Shown: positions 16,645 to 24,306 of the stretch, in pieces
Layout: each line of letters opens with the position of its first letter
How positions within the stretch are numbered: position 1 is the stretch's first letter
Source: Halomonas shengliensis
GTDB lineage: Bacteria > Pseudomonadota > Gammaproteobacteria > Pseudomonadales > Halomonadaceae
Length of the DNA stretch: 44,291 bases
Assembly (NCBI RefSeq): GCF_900104135.1
Contig: NZ_FNIV01000014.1
Span: 51,224 to 95,514 of the forward strand
Direction of reading: 5' to 3'
Made by a program: the position numbers and the translations under genes
Notes under the pieces: model-generated
The model's database searches: none
What the model was told of the DNA's origin: nothing
Seen by the model: the letters and a program-made list of their open reading frames with translations, nothing else

Positions 16645-17223
16645 TCAGAGCGTGGTGGGAAAGGCTTCCAGGCCACGCAGGAAGCGCGCCTTGTAGTCGT
16701 CGAACTGCTCGCGGTCCTGCTTGAAGGAGTGGATCACCGCCGCCTCGTCGAAGGTCAGCGTCCGCGGCAGGTCGTCCAGGGAGCCGGCCGGATGGCGAGG
16801 GCCCAACCCGATGCGCACACCGGCCTTGCCGTCCAGCCAGCGCGAGATCCCCGCCGCGCGAAAGCGTGCCTCCTGCTCGGCGTCCCGGGCATCGACGCGC
16901 AGCGGGGCCTTGCGGGCCAGCTCGGCCACCAGCCGCTCGGCCGGCCGCACCACGCCCTGCCGCTCCTGCTCCAGCTCGGCCAGCAGCATCACGGTCATGC
17001 CGCTGCCCAGCTCATCCAGCACCAGCAGCGCCAGGGCCACCGGGCGCGAGTGGTCATCCACCAGCGCCAGCACCCGGGCCGCCTCCTGCTCGATCAGCAC
17101 CCCCTGGGTGCCGGCGAAGGTCGCCAGCGGGCGCAGCCCCGCCTCATAGCCATAGGCCTCGGCGCATAGCCGGGCCAGGCAGGCCTCGCGCTGACGGGGG
17201 TTCTTGATATGCACGACTCTCAT
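16645..17223 (-). CDS. Conserved-looking protein of unknown function, possibly GNAT-like
   Basis: 192 aa; I do not recognise it. ATG 17223 is chosen because GTGGAG lies 8 nt before it, while the longer reading from 17286 adds a Trp/Arg-rich stretch without an SD. Visible features: no signal peptide or membrane segment, a central LALVDDHSRPVALALLVLDELG that could be a beta-hairpin pair, and ARFRAAGISRWLDG near residue 140, which recalls the end of a GNAT acetyltransferase core. That fold suggestion is weak. Codon use matches its neighbours. It is followed by qor on the same strand after an 81-bp gap. Confidence 0.6.
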   Translation of the reverse strand: MRVVHIKNPRQREACLARLCAEAYGYEAGLRPLATFAGTQGVLIEQEAARVLALVDDHSRPVALALLVLDELGSGMTVMLLAELEQERQGVVRPAERLVAELARKAPLRVDARDAEQEARFRAAGISRWLDGKAGVRIGLGPRHPAGSLDDLPRTLTFDEAAVIHSFKQDREQFDDYKARFLRGLEAFPTTL

Positions 17224-17312
17224 CTCGGTCTCCACGCGGCGCCGATGGCGCCATCGCCAGGGTCGAAAAAACGCGCAGCCTACCATATCCAGGACGCGGC
17301 GGAGGGCGATAG

Positions 17313-17481
17313 GCTAGGAGCCTGTCGGGCTTAACACTGATCTACTGCGAGATCCGGTCTTTCGGCCAATTTCATCGATCTGATTCGTTAAATAGCACGC
17401 TATTCGCCTCATCAGATCGATAAACTTGTCTCGAAATCCGAATCTCTCGTTACGATCGGTCAAACCCGACAGGCTCCTAGC
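17313..17481. mobile_element. MITE-like palindromic element, 169 bp
   Basis: The ends GCTAGGAGCCTGTCGGGCTT (17313-17332) and AAACCCGACAGGCTCCTAGC (17462-17481) are 20-bp terminal inverted repeats with one mismatch. CTAG at each outer edge may be a target duplication, as made by IS5-type transposases. The interior is AT-richer than its surroundings and also folds back on itself: ATCGATCTGA/TCAGATCGAT and AATAGC-AC-GCTATT. No transposase is encoded, so it would depend on a full-length relative elsewhere in the genome. It lies between the divergent genes at 16645-17223 and 17530-18279. Confidence 0.8.
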
Positions 17482-17529
17482 GGCAGGTTCGCCGCCGGTG
17501 ACGCCCCCCGCTGACAAGGAAGACGGCCC

Positions 17530-18279
17530 ATGCCCCACCCCGACATCGCCCTCCCCCGCCTCCTCGCTCATCGCGGCCTGTCTGCCCATGCCCCGGAGAA
17601 CACCCTGGCCGCGGTGCGCGCCGCCCACGACGCCGGCTGCGACTGGGTCGAGCTCGACGTCCAGCTGCTGGGCGACGGCACCCCGGTGATCTGGCACGAC
17701 GCCACGGTACTGCGCTGCTCGGATGGCCGCGGCCGGCTGGCCGAGCTCGACCTGCCGGCCGCCCGCCGCCTCGACGTGGGCGCCTGGTTCGGTGATGCCT
17801 TCCGCGGCGAGCGCATCGCCACCCTGGCCGAGATGCTGGCGCTGATCGCCGAACTCGGCATGGGCCTCAACCTCGAGCTCAAGGTCAACCGCGGGCGCAG
17901 TGCCGCCGCCCTGGTGGAATCGGCGCTGCCCAAGGCGCTGGACGCCCTGCCCCCGGAGCGGCTGATCGTCTCCTCCTTCGACGACGACGCCCTGGCCTGC
18001 GCCCGGGAGATCGCCCCGCCCTCGCGCCTGGCGCTGGGCGTGCTCTTCGAGGGGATGACCCGCGACTGGCGCGCCCGCTGTGAGGCGGTGTCCGCCTTCG
18101 GCGTGCACGCCGACTGGCGCCGCCTCAGCCGGCGCGGCGCCGCCGCGGTCAAGGCCGAGGGCTACGCCCTGCTCTGCTACACCCCCAACGACCCGGCGGC
18201 CTTCGCCAACCGCTGGGGCTGGGGCGTGGATGCCGCCATCAGCGACGACCCGACGTGCTACACCGGCCACCTGCCCTGA
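17530..18279 (+). CDS. ugpQ: Glycerophosphodiester phosphodiesterase (UgpQ type)
   Basis: 249 aa, like cytoplasmic E. coli UgpQ (247 aa) and without a signal peptide. It hydrolyses glycerophosphodiesters such as glycerophosphocholine to glycerol-3-phosphate and an alcohol. The catalytic metal site is complete: H14-R15-G, P22-E23-N24-T25, E41-x-D43, and H56-D57. The TIM-barrel sequence continues to LCYTPNDP. ATG 17530 has AAGGAAG upstream. The gene starts 48 bp after the MITE-like element. Release of choline from glycerophosphocholine would feed the bet pathway, but that link is inference. Confidence 0.9.
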   Translation: MPHPDIALPRLLAHRGLSAHAPENTLAAVRAAHDAGCDWVELDVQLLGDGTPVIWHDATVLRCSDGRGRLAELDLPAARRLDVGAWFGDAFRGERIATLAEMLALIAELGMGLNLELKVNRGRSAAALVESALPKALDALPPERLIVSSFDDDALACAREIAPPSRLALGVLFEGMTRDWRARCEAVSAFGVHADWRRLSRRGAAAVKAEGYALLCYTPNDPAAFANRWGWGVDAAISDDPTCYTGHLP

Positions 18280-18309
18280 GCCGGCGCCCTTGCCCTGCAC
18301 CACCACGAC

Positions 18310-18335
18310 GACGGGCCGCCCGAGGGCGGCCCGTC
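18310..18335. terminator. Bidirectional hairpin between ugpQ and the permease gene
   Basis: GACGGGCCGCCC (18310-18321) pairs perfectly with GGGCGGCCCGTC (18324-18335) in the gap between two convergent genes. The T-tract is absent on both sides. Confidence 0.65.
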
Positions 18336-18364
18336 ATGGCACCGACGGTGCGAGGGGAGAGGGC

Positions 18365-19768
18365 TCAGCGGGTCGCCGCTTCCGGCTCGGCCTCCACCGC
18401 CATGTCGTCCTCGACATGGATCGGCTCCTGCTCCTCCGCCTCCCGGGCCCCTCGCTGGCGGTGCTCGATCATGAAGTAGAGCACCAGCCCCACGCCCAGG
18501 CCCCAGGCGGCACCGTGGGTGGCCAACACCACGCCCATGATGCCGGCCACGCCCATGGCGGTGGCGTTCCGGATCTGCTCCACCGCCACGGCGATGCACA
18601 GGTAGCCGGTGATCAGCAGGGTGATGGAGAGCGCGATGGGCAGCACCGGCCGGAACAGGGTGATCAGCGGCAGCATGAACAGCGCCAGGAAGCCGACGAT
18701 CCAGAACACCGAGGCGCCGCCGTAGATGGAGTCCATCGCCTTGCGGCCGTAGCGGTAGCGCTCGGCCACGGTGGCCATGGCCCCGGTGAACAGCGGGCCG
18801 GCCAGCCCCGGATAGGGTGCCAGCAGGGAGTGCATCAGGTTGCGCAGGCCGGTGATCAGGTGCACGCGGTCGACGTTGACCTCGATCCGCTCGTCGGGGC
18901 GCAGGTGGTCGACGCGCTTGATCAGACTCTGGCCGACGATGATATCGCCGAAGGCGATGATGTACGCGATGATCGCCGTGGGCACGGCGGCCAGCAGCAG
19001 CTCGACGCCGGGCAGCCCCACCGAGAACGGCAGGTAGGCCCAGATGCCGGCGAAGTCCGGCAGCGCCACGCCCCATTCGATGCTGGGCAGCGGGTACTCG
19101 CCGACGCCCCAGCCGATGCCCATGGTCACCAGCATGCCCGGCACCATGCCGTAGGCGGCGATGTTGCGCGCCCAGCGATGCTTCTCGGTGAGGTCACGGA
19201 AGGAGAGCGAGAACAGCACGTAGAGGGTCACCAGGCCGCCGATGCCCAGCGAGATCGGCGTGCTGTAGAGCCGCCCGCCCTCGCTGATCTCGCCGCTGAT
19301 GGCGGCGATGCCGGCCCCCAGCAGGATGCCCGCCTTGATCGAGTCCGGCACGTTGTTGACCAGCTTCGAGCCCAGCCGGGTCACCGCCATGAACAGGAAG
19401 ATCGCCGTCACCACCAGCTGCAGCGCCACCATGGCGCGGATCGCCTCCGGGCCCGGCGCGAAGTCGCCCAGGAACAGCAGCACCACCGGGATCGCCGGGG
19501 TGATCCAGCCGGCGATGAAGGGCACGCCGAGCAGCGGTGGCAGCATGAAGCCCACCCCGCAGACCACCACGAAGGCCAGCGCCACCTCGTAGGGCACGCC
19601 GAGGTACTGCTCGAGCAGCGGGATCATGCCCATGGCGATCACGAACATCACCAGGGCCTGGATGGTCTCGGGGACCTCCCAGCGGAAGTGGATGAACGGC
19701 AGGCGGAGCTTGAAGGGGCCCAGCGGCCAGTAGGGGTGTTCCTCACCGTGTTGGCGTTTCAGCAGCAC
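18365..19768 (-). CDS. NCS2-like (xanthine/uracil permease superfamily) membrane transporter
   Basis: A 467-aa protein with about 12-14 hydrophobic segments, then an acidic tail (AEEQEPIHVEDDMAVEAEPEAATR). The pattern, with LPPLLGVPFIAGWITPAIPVVL early and AIIAYIIAFGDIIVGQSLIK and LLAPYPGLAGPLFTGAMATVAERYRYG later, fits the nucleobase:cation symporter-2 / SulP-like fold rather than other carriers. The family assignment is moderate and the substrate is not readable. The start is GTG 19768 with GAGGA 8-9 nt upstream; an overlapping ATG in another frame stops at once. It is monocistronic and preceded by a 279-bp non-coding leader region. Confidence 0.65.
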   Translation of the reverse strand: MLLKRQHGEEHPYWPLGPFKLRLPFIHFRWEVPETIQALVMFVIAMGMIPLLEQYLGVPYEVALAFVVVCGVGFMLPPLLGVPFIAGWITPAIPVVLLFLGDFAPGPEAIRAMVALQLVVTAIFLFMAVTRLGSKLVNNVPDSIKAGILLGAGIAAISGEISEGGRLYSTPISLGIGGLVTLYVLFSLSFRDLTEKHRWARNIAAYGMVPGMLVTMGIGWGVGEYPLPSIEWGVALPDFAGIWAYLPFSVGLPGVELLLAAVPTAIIAYIIAFGDIIVGQSLIKRVDHLRPDERIEVNVDRVHLITGLRNLMHSLLAPYPGLAGPLFTGAMATVAERYRYGRKAMDSIYGGASVFWIVGFLALFMLPLITLFRPVLPIALSITLLITGYLCIAVAVEQIRNATAMGVAGIMGVVLATHGAAWGLGVGLVLYFMIEHRQRGAREAEEQEPIHVEDDMAVEAEPEAATR

Positions 19769-19800
19769 GTCATGTCCTCATCGTTTCTGGTTATTCACCT

Positions 19801-19835
19801 GGGGTTCCTCGCATCGTTGTTGTTATGCCCCGAGG
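19801..19835 (-). other. Possible leader pseudoknot before the permease gene
   Basis: On the minus strand CCTCG-GGG ... CGAGG-AA-CCCC can form a 5-bp stem (19835-19831 with 19811-19807) whose GGG loop bases can pair with the following CCCC (19804-19801), an H-type pseudoknot 32 nt before the start codon. It could be a small riboswitch-like element, but the pairing is short and I cannot match it to a known class. Apart from this and the 38-bp palindrome, I see no gene in 19769-20047. Confidence 0.25.
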
Positions 19836-19965
19836 TTTTACGTGCATGCTGCAGCTGCGAACATTCGACTTTGGGTCAGCGCCAGGCGTCGCGACGCCGC
19901 GGACATTGTCGACAGGGAGAGCGGTTCTGGCCGGTTTGGCGGCGATTATCGGCGCGTTAGACGCA

Positions 19966-20003
19966 GATAGGCGCCGTTACTGTCGACAGTAACGGCGCCT
20001 ATC
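19966..20003. repeat. Perfect 38-bp palindrome
   Basis: Two 19-bp arms, GATAGGCGCCGTTACTGTC and its exact complement, meet at 19984/19985 without a spacer. It lies 45 bp past the stop of the Transgly_assoc gene and about 200 bp upstream of the permease gene. It may be an extended terminator stem (no T-run) or a dimer-binding site. Confidence 0.85.
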
Positions 20004-20047
20004 TCTTGGATGACGTTGACGTAAACTTTAGTCCAGCTAGCGCCTCG

Positions 20048-20293
20048 TCACCCCGTCTTCACCTTGCTGATCACCCACAGCAGGATCACCGCGCCAACCA
20101 CGGCGCTGAACAGCGAACCGAGGAAGCCACCGGTGCCCATGCCGAGAATCTGCTGGAAGATGAAGCCGCCGATCACCGCGCCGACCACGCCGACGCCGAT
20201 GTTGCCGAGGATGCCGAAGCCCCCGCCGCGCATGATATGGCCCGCGATCCAGCCGGCGAGCCCGCCGATGATAAGCCAGGCGATGATGCCCAT
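20048..20293 (-). CDS. Transgly_assoc (GlsB/YeaQ/YmgE) family small membrane protein
   Basis: An 81-aa, very hydrophobic protein with three predicted membrane segments: AWLIIGGLAGWIAGHIM, then GILGNIGVGVVGAVIGGFIF, then LGSLFSAVVGAVILLWVIS. The G-rich pattern RGGGFGILGNIGVGVVGA is the family hallmark. Members are inner-membrane proteins often induced by stress; no enzymatic activity is established. ATG 20293 has a strong AAGGAGG upstream. It is followed by the 38-bp palindrome. Confidence 0.88.
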   Translation of the reverse strand: MGIIAWLIIGGLAGWIAGHIMRGGGFGILGNIGVGVVGAVIGGFIFQQILGMGTGGFLGSLFSAVVGAVILLWVISKVKTG

Positions 20294-20332
20294 GGTGCCT
20301 CCTTGTCGAGAGAGTGGTGAGTGATGACAACG

Positions 20333-20875
20333 CTAGAAGGAGGAGCCGGGCTGCGCCAGGAAGGCCAGCTCCTCCGGGGTGGAAACGCGGCCGAGGATGG
20401 CGTTGCGATGGGGATAGCGGCCGAAGCGCAGGATGATGTCACGATGGCGTCGCTCGAAGCGCAGGTTCTCCTCCAGGCCCGGCTGGTCGAAGAGGGTGAG
20501 CGCCTGGTCGTGGATCCGCCGAGACTCGCTGTGCATCCAGGGCATGTAGAGGAAGGCGCGACGCACCGGCGACAGCGCCGCGTCGGCGCCACGGGCCACC
20601 GCCTCCTGGGCCAGCCCCAGCGCCAGCGGGTCGGCCGCGAAGGCCGTCGGGGTGTCGCGGTGGACGTTGCGCGAGAACTGGTCAAGCACGATCACCTCGG
20701 CGAGCCGCCCCTCGGGGGTCTCGCGCCAGCCCCACAGCTCGGCGCGCCGCGCCGCCGCCAGGCAGGCACCGAAGCGCCCGGCGATCTCGTCGTCCAGCGC
20801 CCGGTCCTTGCGAAACCACTGGGCCGGCTCGAGCTCGTCGAACCAGAAGGCCAGCACCTGCTCCGGCGTCGTCAT
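20333..20875 (-). CDS. DUF924 family protein
   Basis: 180 aa with the DUF924 pattern: VLAFWFDELEPAQWFRKD near the N-terminus, LDQFSRNVHRDTPTAFAADPLAL in the middle, and FLYMPWMHSESRRIHDQALTLF. The family is a helical, TPR-like cytosolic fold with no defined role. ATG 20875 (GGGAG 6 nt upstream) is chosen over a reading from 20989 that would run through the promoter region of the divergent small gene. It is 39 bp upstream of, and in line with, the Transgly_assoc gene. Confidence 0.85.
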   Translation of the reverse strand: MTTPEQVLAFWFDELEPAQWFRKDRALDDEIAGRFGACLAAARRAELWGWRETPEGRLAEVIVLDQFSRNVHRDTPTAFAADPLALGLAQEAVARGADAALSPVRRAFLYMPWMHSESRRIHDQALTLFDQPGLEENLRFERRHRDIILRFGRYPHRNAILGRVSTPEELAFLAQPGSSF

Positions 20876-20957
20876 CGCATCTCCCTGTTCGCTGCCGCTG
20901 GGCCTGCTCTCCTGATACCATCCTCGCCGTGACACCACAAGCGAGGAGCCCGAGCGC

Positions 20958-21143
20958 ATGAACCCCGACCCCGTCTGGTCGATGATCACCTATGTCTGCA
21001 ACATCCTCGGCATGCTGATCTGCCTGGGGGGCCTGAGCCTGGCACACTACAGCCGCTACCGCTGGCCGGGACGGGTGCTGGCCGGCGCCGGCTTCCTGCT
21101 GGCTGCCTCGCCGACCCTCTACGGCCTTTTCCTAGGCAGCTGA
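20958..21143 (+). CDS. Small membrane protein, 61 aa, unknown function
   Basis: 61 aa with two hydrophobic segments (ITYVCNILGMLICLGGLSLAHY and VLAGAGFLLAASPTLYGLFLG), so probably a two-span inner-membrane peptide. ATG 20958 has AGGAG 9 nt upstream, and the stop TGA is directly followed by the ycjX SD (9 bp to the next start), which supports real translation and a shared transcript. I do not recognise a family. Confidence 0.72.
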   Translation: MNPDPVWSMITYVCNILGMLICLGGLSLAHYSRYRWPGRVLAGAGFLLAASPTLYGLFLGS

Positions 21144-21152
21144 GGAGTGCCC

Positions 21153-22544
21153 ATGCGCCAGCCCCTCTCCCGGGAGCTCAAGGACCTGCTCGAGCGCGGC
21201 CGCGACCGCCAGCTGCGCCTGGCCGTGACCGGCCTCTCCCGCTCCGGCAAGACCGCCTTCCTCACCTCGCTGGTCAACCAGCTGCGCCATGCCGGCCTCG
21301 AGGCGCGCCTAGACCTGCTGCCGGCGGCCCGCGAGGGACGCCTGCTGGGCGCGCGGCGCGTCAACCAGCAGGACCTGGGGGTGCCGCGCTTCCCCTACGA
21401 TCCGGCCATGGCGGCGCTGTCGGCGACACCGCCGCGCTGGCCCGAGCCCACCCGCGGCATCAGCGAACTGCGCCTGACGATCCGCTACCGCCCGGCCCGC
21501 CCCGGCTGGTTCGAGGGCGACAGCCGCCAGCTGACCCTGGACCTGTTCGACTACCCGGGCGAGTGGCTGCTCGACCTGCCGCTGCTGGCCCATGACTACC
21601 CCAGCTGGTGCCGTAGCCAGGCCTCCCTGGGCGGCGAGCAGCGCGCCGCCCACTTCGCCGACTGGCAGGCCGCGGTGGCCGGACTCGACCCCGCCGGCGA
21701 GGCCGACGAGGCACGCCTGGCCGAGATCGCCGAGCACTACGCCGCGGGGCTGCGCGGTGCCCGGGAGGCGGGCTTCGCCGACCTGCAGCCCGGACGCTTC
21801 CTGCTGCCCGGGGACCTCACCGGCGCCCCGGTGCTGCAGTTCTTCCCGCTCCCCGGGATCGCCGAGGCGGACCCCGAGGCGCTGGCCGCGCTGCCGGAGA
21901 CCAGCAACTACGCCACCCTGGCGCGGCGCTTCCGCTACTACCAGCAGCACATCGTGCGCCCCTTCTACCGCGACCACTTCCGCCGCTTCGATCGCCAGAT
22001 CGTGCTGGTGGACCTGCTCGGCGCTCTCAACGCCGGCCCCGAGCGCTTCCAGGACCTCGCCCGGGCCCTGGCCAACCTGATGCAGAGCTTCGACTATGGC
22101 CGGCGCAGCCTGCTCTCGCGGCTCTTCGCGCCGCGCATCGACCGCCTGGCCATCGCCGCCACCAAGGCCGACCACGTCACCCCGGAGCAGCATCCGCGCC
22201 TGGTGGCGCTGCTCGAGGCGCTGCTGGCCGAGCCGCTCAAGGACCTGCGTTTCGCCGACGTGCCGGTGCGCGCCCTGTCGGTGGCGGCGATCCGCGCAAG
22301 CGAGGCGCGCGAGGTGGAACATCACGGGCGGCGCACCCCGGCGCTGCGCGGCACCGGGCTGGACGGCGAGCCGCTGCTGCTGTTCCCCGGCGAGGTGCCG
22401 GAGCGGCTCCCCGACGACGCCTTCTGGGCCCGTCAGGGCTTCGCCTTCCCCGCCTTTCGCCCGCTGCCCCTGGAGGGCGGCGCGCTGCCCCATATCCGCA
22501 TGGATGCCGCCCTCGACTGGCTGATCGGAGACAAGCTGCAATGA
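21153..22544 (+). CDS. ycjX: YcjX-like GTPase (DUF463)
   Basis: 463 aa, matching the YcjX family. The P-loop GLSRSGKT is at residues 27-34, DLFDYPGEWLLDLPLL lies at the Walker-B/switch position, and IAATKADHVTPEQH acts as the guanine-recognition TKxD element. In E. coli, ycjX-ycjF is linked to phage-shock and envelope stress; the molecular role is not settled. ATG 21153 follows AGGAG with 5-nt spacing; a GTG two codons upstream overlaps the SD. It overlaps ycjF by 4 nt (ATGA). Confidence 0.92.
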   Translation: MRQPLSRELKDLLERGRDRQLRLAVTGLSRSGKTAFLTSLVNQLRHAGLEARLDLLPAAREGRLLGARRVNQQDLGVPRFPYDPAMAALSATPPRWPEPTRGISELRLTIRYRPARPGWFEGDSRQLTLDLFDYPGEWLLDLPLLAHDYPSWCRSQASLGGEQRAAHFADWQAAVAGLDPAGEADEARLAEIAEHYAAGLRGAREAGFADLQPGRFLLPGDLTGAPVLQFFPLPGIAEADPEALAALPETSNYATLARRFRYYQQHIVRPFYRDHFRRFDRQIVLVDLLGALNAGPERFQDLARALANLMQSFDYGRRSLLSRLFAPRIDRLAIAATKADHVTPEQHPRLVALLEALLAEPLKDLRFADVPVRALSVAAIRASEAREVEHHGRRTPALRGTGLDGEPLLLFPGEVPERLPDDAFWARQGFAFPAFRPLPLEGGALPHIRMDAALDWLIGDKLQ

Positions 22545-23596
22545 GCCACCCCCAGGATCCCCGCCCGGGCCAGCGCTTCGCCCCCGAGGCGCCGCCGACC
22601 GAGGCCCCGGGGGCCGACCCGCGCCCGGCCGAGGCCTTCGCCCACGACCGGGAGAGCCAGGCGCTGGTGGCCGGCGACACGGCGAGCGAGGCGGGGCCAA
22701 CACCCGACCTGGGACGGCCGCGCCGCCGTCGCTGGGGACTGCTACTGCTGCTCGCCGCCACCCTGGGCCTGGGCGTCGTGGAGGCCGGCCTCACCCTGGT
22801 CAGCGCGGGCCTCGGCGGCGACTGGCTGGCTGGCGCCTGGAGCCTGGTGCTGCTGCTGGCCCTGGGCCTCGGCGGCTCGGCGCTGGCGAGCGAGCTGTGG
22901 CGCCTGCGTCGCCTGCGCCGCCACGACCGGCTGCGCGAGCGGCTGACCGCCCTGCCCGCGGCCTCCCGCGGCGAGGCCGATGCCACCGCCCAGGCGCTGC
23001 GCCGCGCCCTGGCGCTGCACGACGACCATCCCCACTGGCAGGCCTTCCTGGCTGCCCGCCAGCCCCACCACGGCGGCGCCGAGCTGCTCGTCCTGCTCGA
23101 CCACCACCTGCTGGCCCCCCGCGACCGCGAGGCACGCCGCCTGGTGTCGCGGATGTCCGGCGAGACCGCGGTGATGGTGGCGGTGAGCCCGCTGACCCTG
23201 GTGGACATGGCGCTGGTGGCCTGGCGCAGCCTGGCCATGGTGGACCGCCTGTGCCGGCTCTACGGCCTGGAGCTCGGCTATGCGGCGCGCCTGCGGCTGC
23301 TGCGCGAGGTGCTGCGCCAGATGGCCTTCGCCGGCGCCACCGAGATGACCGGCGATGCCGGCATGGAGCTGCTCTCCATGAACCTCGCCGGGCGCCTCTC
23401 CACCCGCGCCGCCCAGGGGCTGGGGATCGGCCTGACCAGCGCCCGCCTGGGCCTGCGTACCCAGCGCCTGACCCGGCCGCTGCCCTTCGCCGAGGGCCAG
23501 GCACCGCGCCTGGCCGACCTGCGCCGGGAGCTGTGGCAGCAGCTGCGCCGCCTGGAGGCGGAAGGCGAGCGGCGGCCTGATGCAGGTCAAGGTTGA
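22541..23596 (+). CDS. ycjF: YcjF-like membrane protein (TIGR01620/DUF697)
   Basis: 351 aa. A charged, Pro/Ala-rich cytoplasmic N-terminus of about 65 residues precedes two hydrophobic segments (WGLLLLLAATLGLGVVEAGL, then LAGAWSLVLLLALGLGGSAL). The C-terminal DUF697-type domain contains VMVAVSPLTLVDMALVAWRSLAMVDRLCRLYG. It is translationally coupled to ycjX by an ATGA overlap and is probably its membrane partner. Confidence 0.9.
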   Translation: MSHPQDPRPGQRFAPEAPPTEAPGADPRPAEAFAHDRESQALVAGDTASEAGPTPDLGRPRRRRWGLLLLLAATLGLGVVEAGLTLVSAGLGGDWLAGAWSLVLLLALGLGGSALASELWRLRRLRRHDRLRERLTALPAASRGEADATAQALRRALALHDDHPHWQAFLAARQPHHGGAELLVLLDHHLLAPRDREARRLVSRMSGETAVMVAVSPLTLVDMALVAWRSLAMVDRLCRLYGLELGYAARLRLLREVLRQMAFAGATEMTGDAGMELLSMNLAGRLSTRAAQGLGIGLTSARLGLRTQRLTRPLPFAEGQAPRLADLRRELWQQLRRLEAEGERRPDAGQG

Positions 23597-23696
23597 GGCC
23601 ACCGGGCGCCAGCCGGCATGACCTCGCCCGCGAAACCCGCTAGGCTCGAGGTATCCCCCTGCACGCCTCTTCCCATCCGCCACTAGGATCCCTGCC

Positions 23697-24137
23697 ATGT
23701 TCACCTCCATCCTGGTACCCGTCGACGGCTCCGAACATGCCAGGAGGGCGCTGGCCGTGGCCTGCCAGCTGGCCCGCCAGGAGGACAGCACCCTACACCT
23801 GCTGCATATCCCCGAGACACTCGCCCACGAGACCACCCTGGTATGGGGCATCGGCGCCATCGCCATCGAGGCCAGCCGCGCGGAGCGCGAGGCGGCCGGC
23901 AAGCAGGTGATCGAGCGTGCCGCCGAGGCCGCCCGCGAGCAGGGCGCGGCCAGGGTCGAGACGATGATCGGCCAGGGCGACCCCGCGCGCACCATCCTCG
24001 GCGAGGCGCGCCGGCGCGGCGTCGACGCCATCGTCATGGGCAGCCGCGGGCTGAGCGACCTCAAGGGCTTCGTGGTGGGCAGCGTCTCCCACAAGGTGGC
24101 CCACGCCGCCGAGTGCAGCGTGATCACGGTGCGCTGA
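23697..24137 (+). CDS. Universal stress protein, UspA family
   Basis: 146 aa, one Usp domain. The N-terminal strand is FTSILVPVDGSEHARRAL, and the ATP-binding signature G-x2-G-x9-G-S is intact at G115, G118, G128-S129. It is therefore likely of the nucleotide-binding type (MJ0577-like) rather than the non-binding UspA type. ATG 23697 has AGGAT upstream. It stands alone, 100 bp after ycjF and 169 bp before rnb. Confidence 0.9.
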   Translation: MFTSILVPVDGSEHARRALAVACQLARQEDSTLHLLHIPETLAHETTLVWGIGAIAIEASRAEREAAGKQVIERAAEAAREQGAARVETMIGQGDPARTILGEARRRGVDAIVMGSRGLSDLKGFVVGSVSHKVAHAAECSVITVR

Positions 24138-24244
24138 GCCACTCCGGCAGGCCTTCTGGCAGTCCCTGCGGCGGCGCCGGCCCGTGTCCCTGCCCCCCGT
24201 TCTCTTCCCAAGCCACTGATTCGCCATGGCCCACGCCGCGGCGT

Positions 24245-24273
24245 TTGGCGCCGCGCCCGCGAATCCGTATAGT
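24245..24273 (+). promoter_or_regulatory. Probable promoter of rnb
   Basis: TTGGCG (24245-24250), a 17-bp spacer and TATAGT (24268-24273) lie about 33 bp before the RNase II start. The position argues against starting the protein at the upstream in-frame ATG 24226. Confidence 0.5.
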
Positions 24274-24306
24274 GGCCCCCCTACCTCCCGCCAGACGTTC
24301 GTGATC

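Noticed and set aside
18080..19960. A 626-codon plus-strand frame opposite the permease gene
   Set aside because: His/Gln/Asp/Gly-rich shadow of a membrane protein gene; the minus strand shows regular hydrophobic segments instead.
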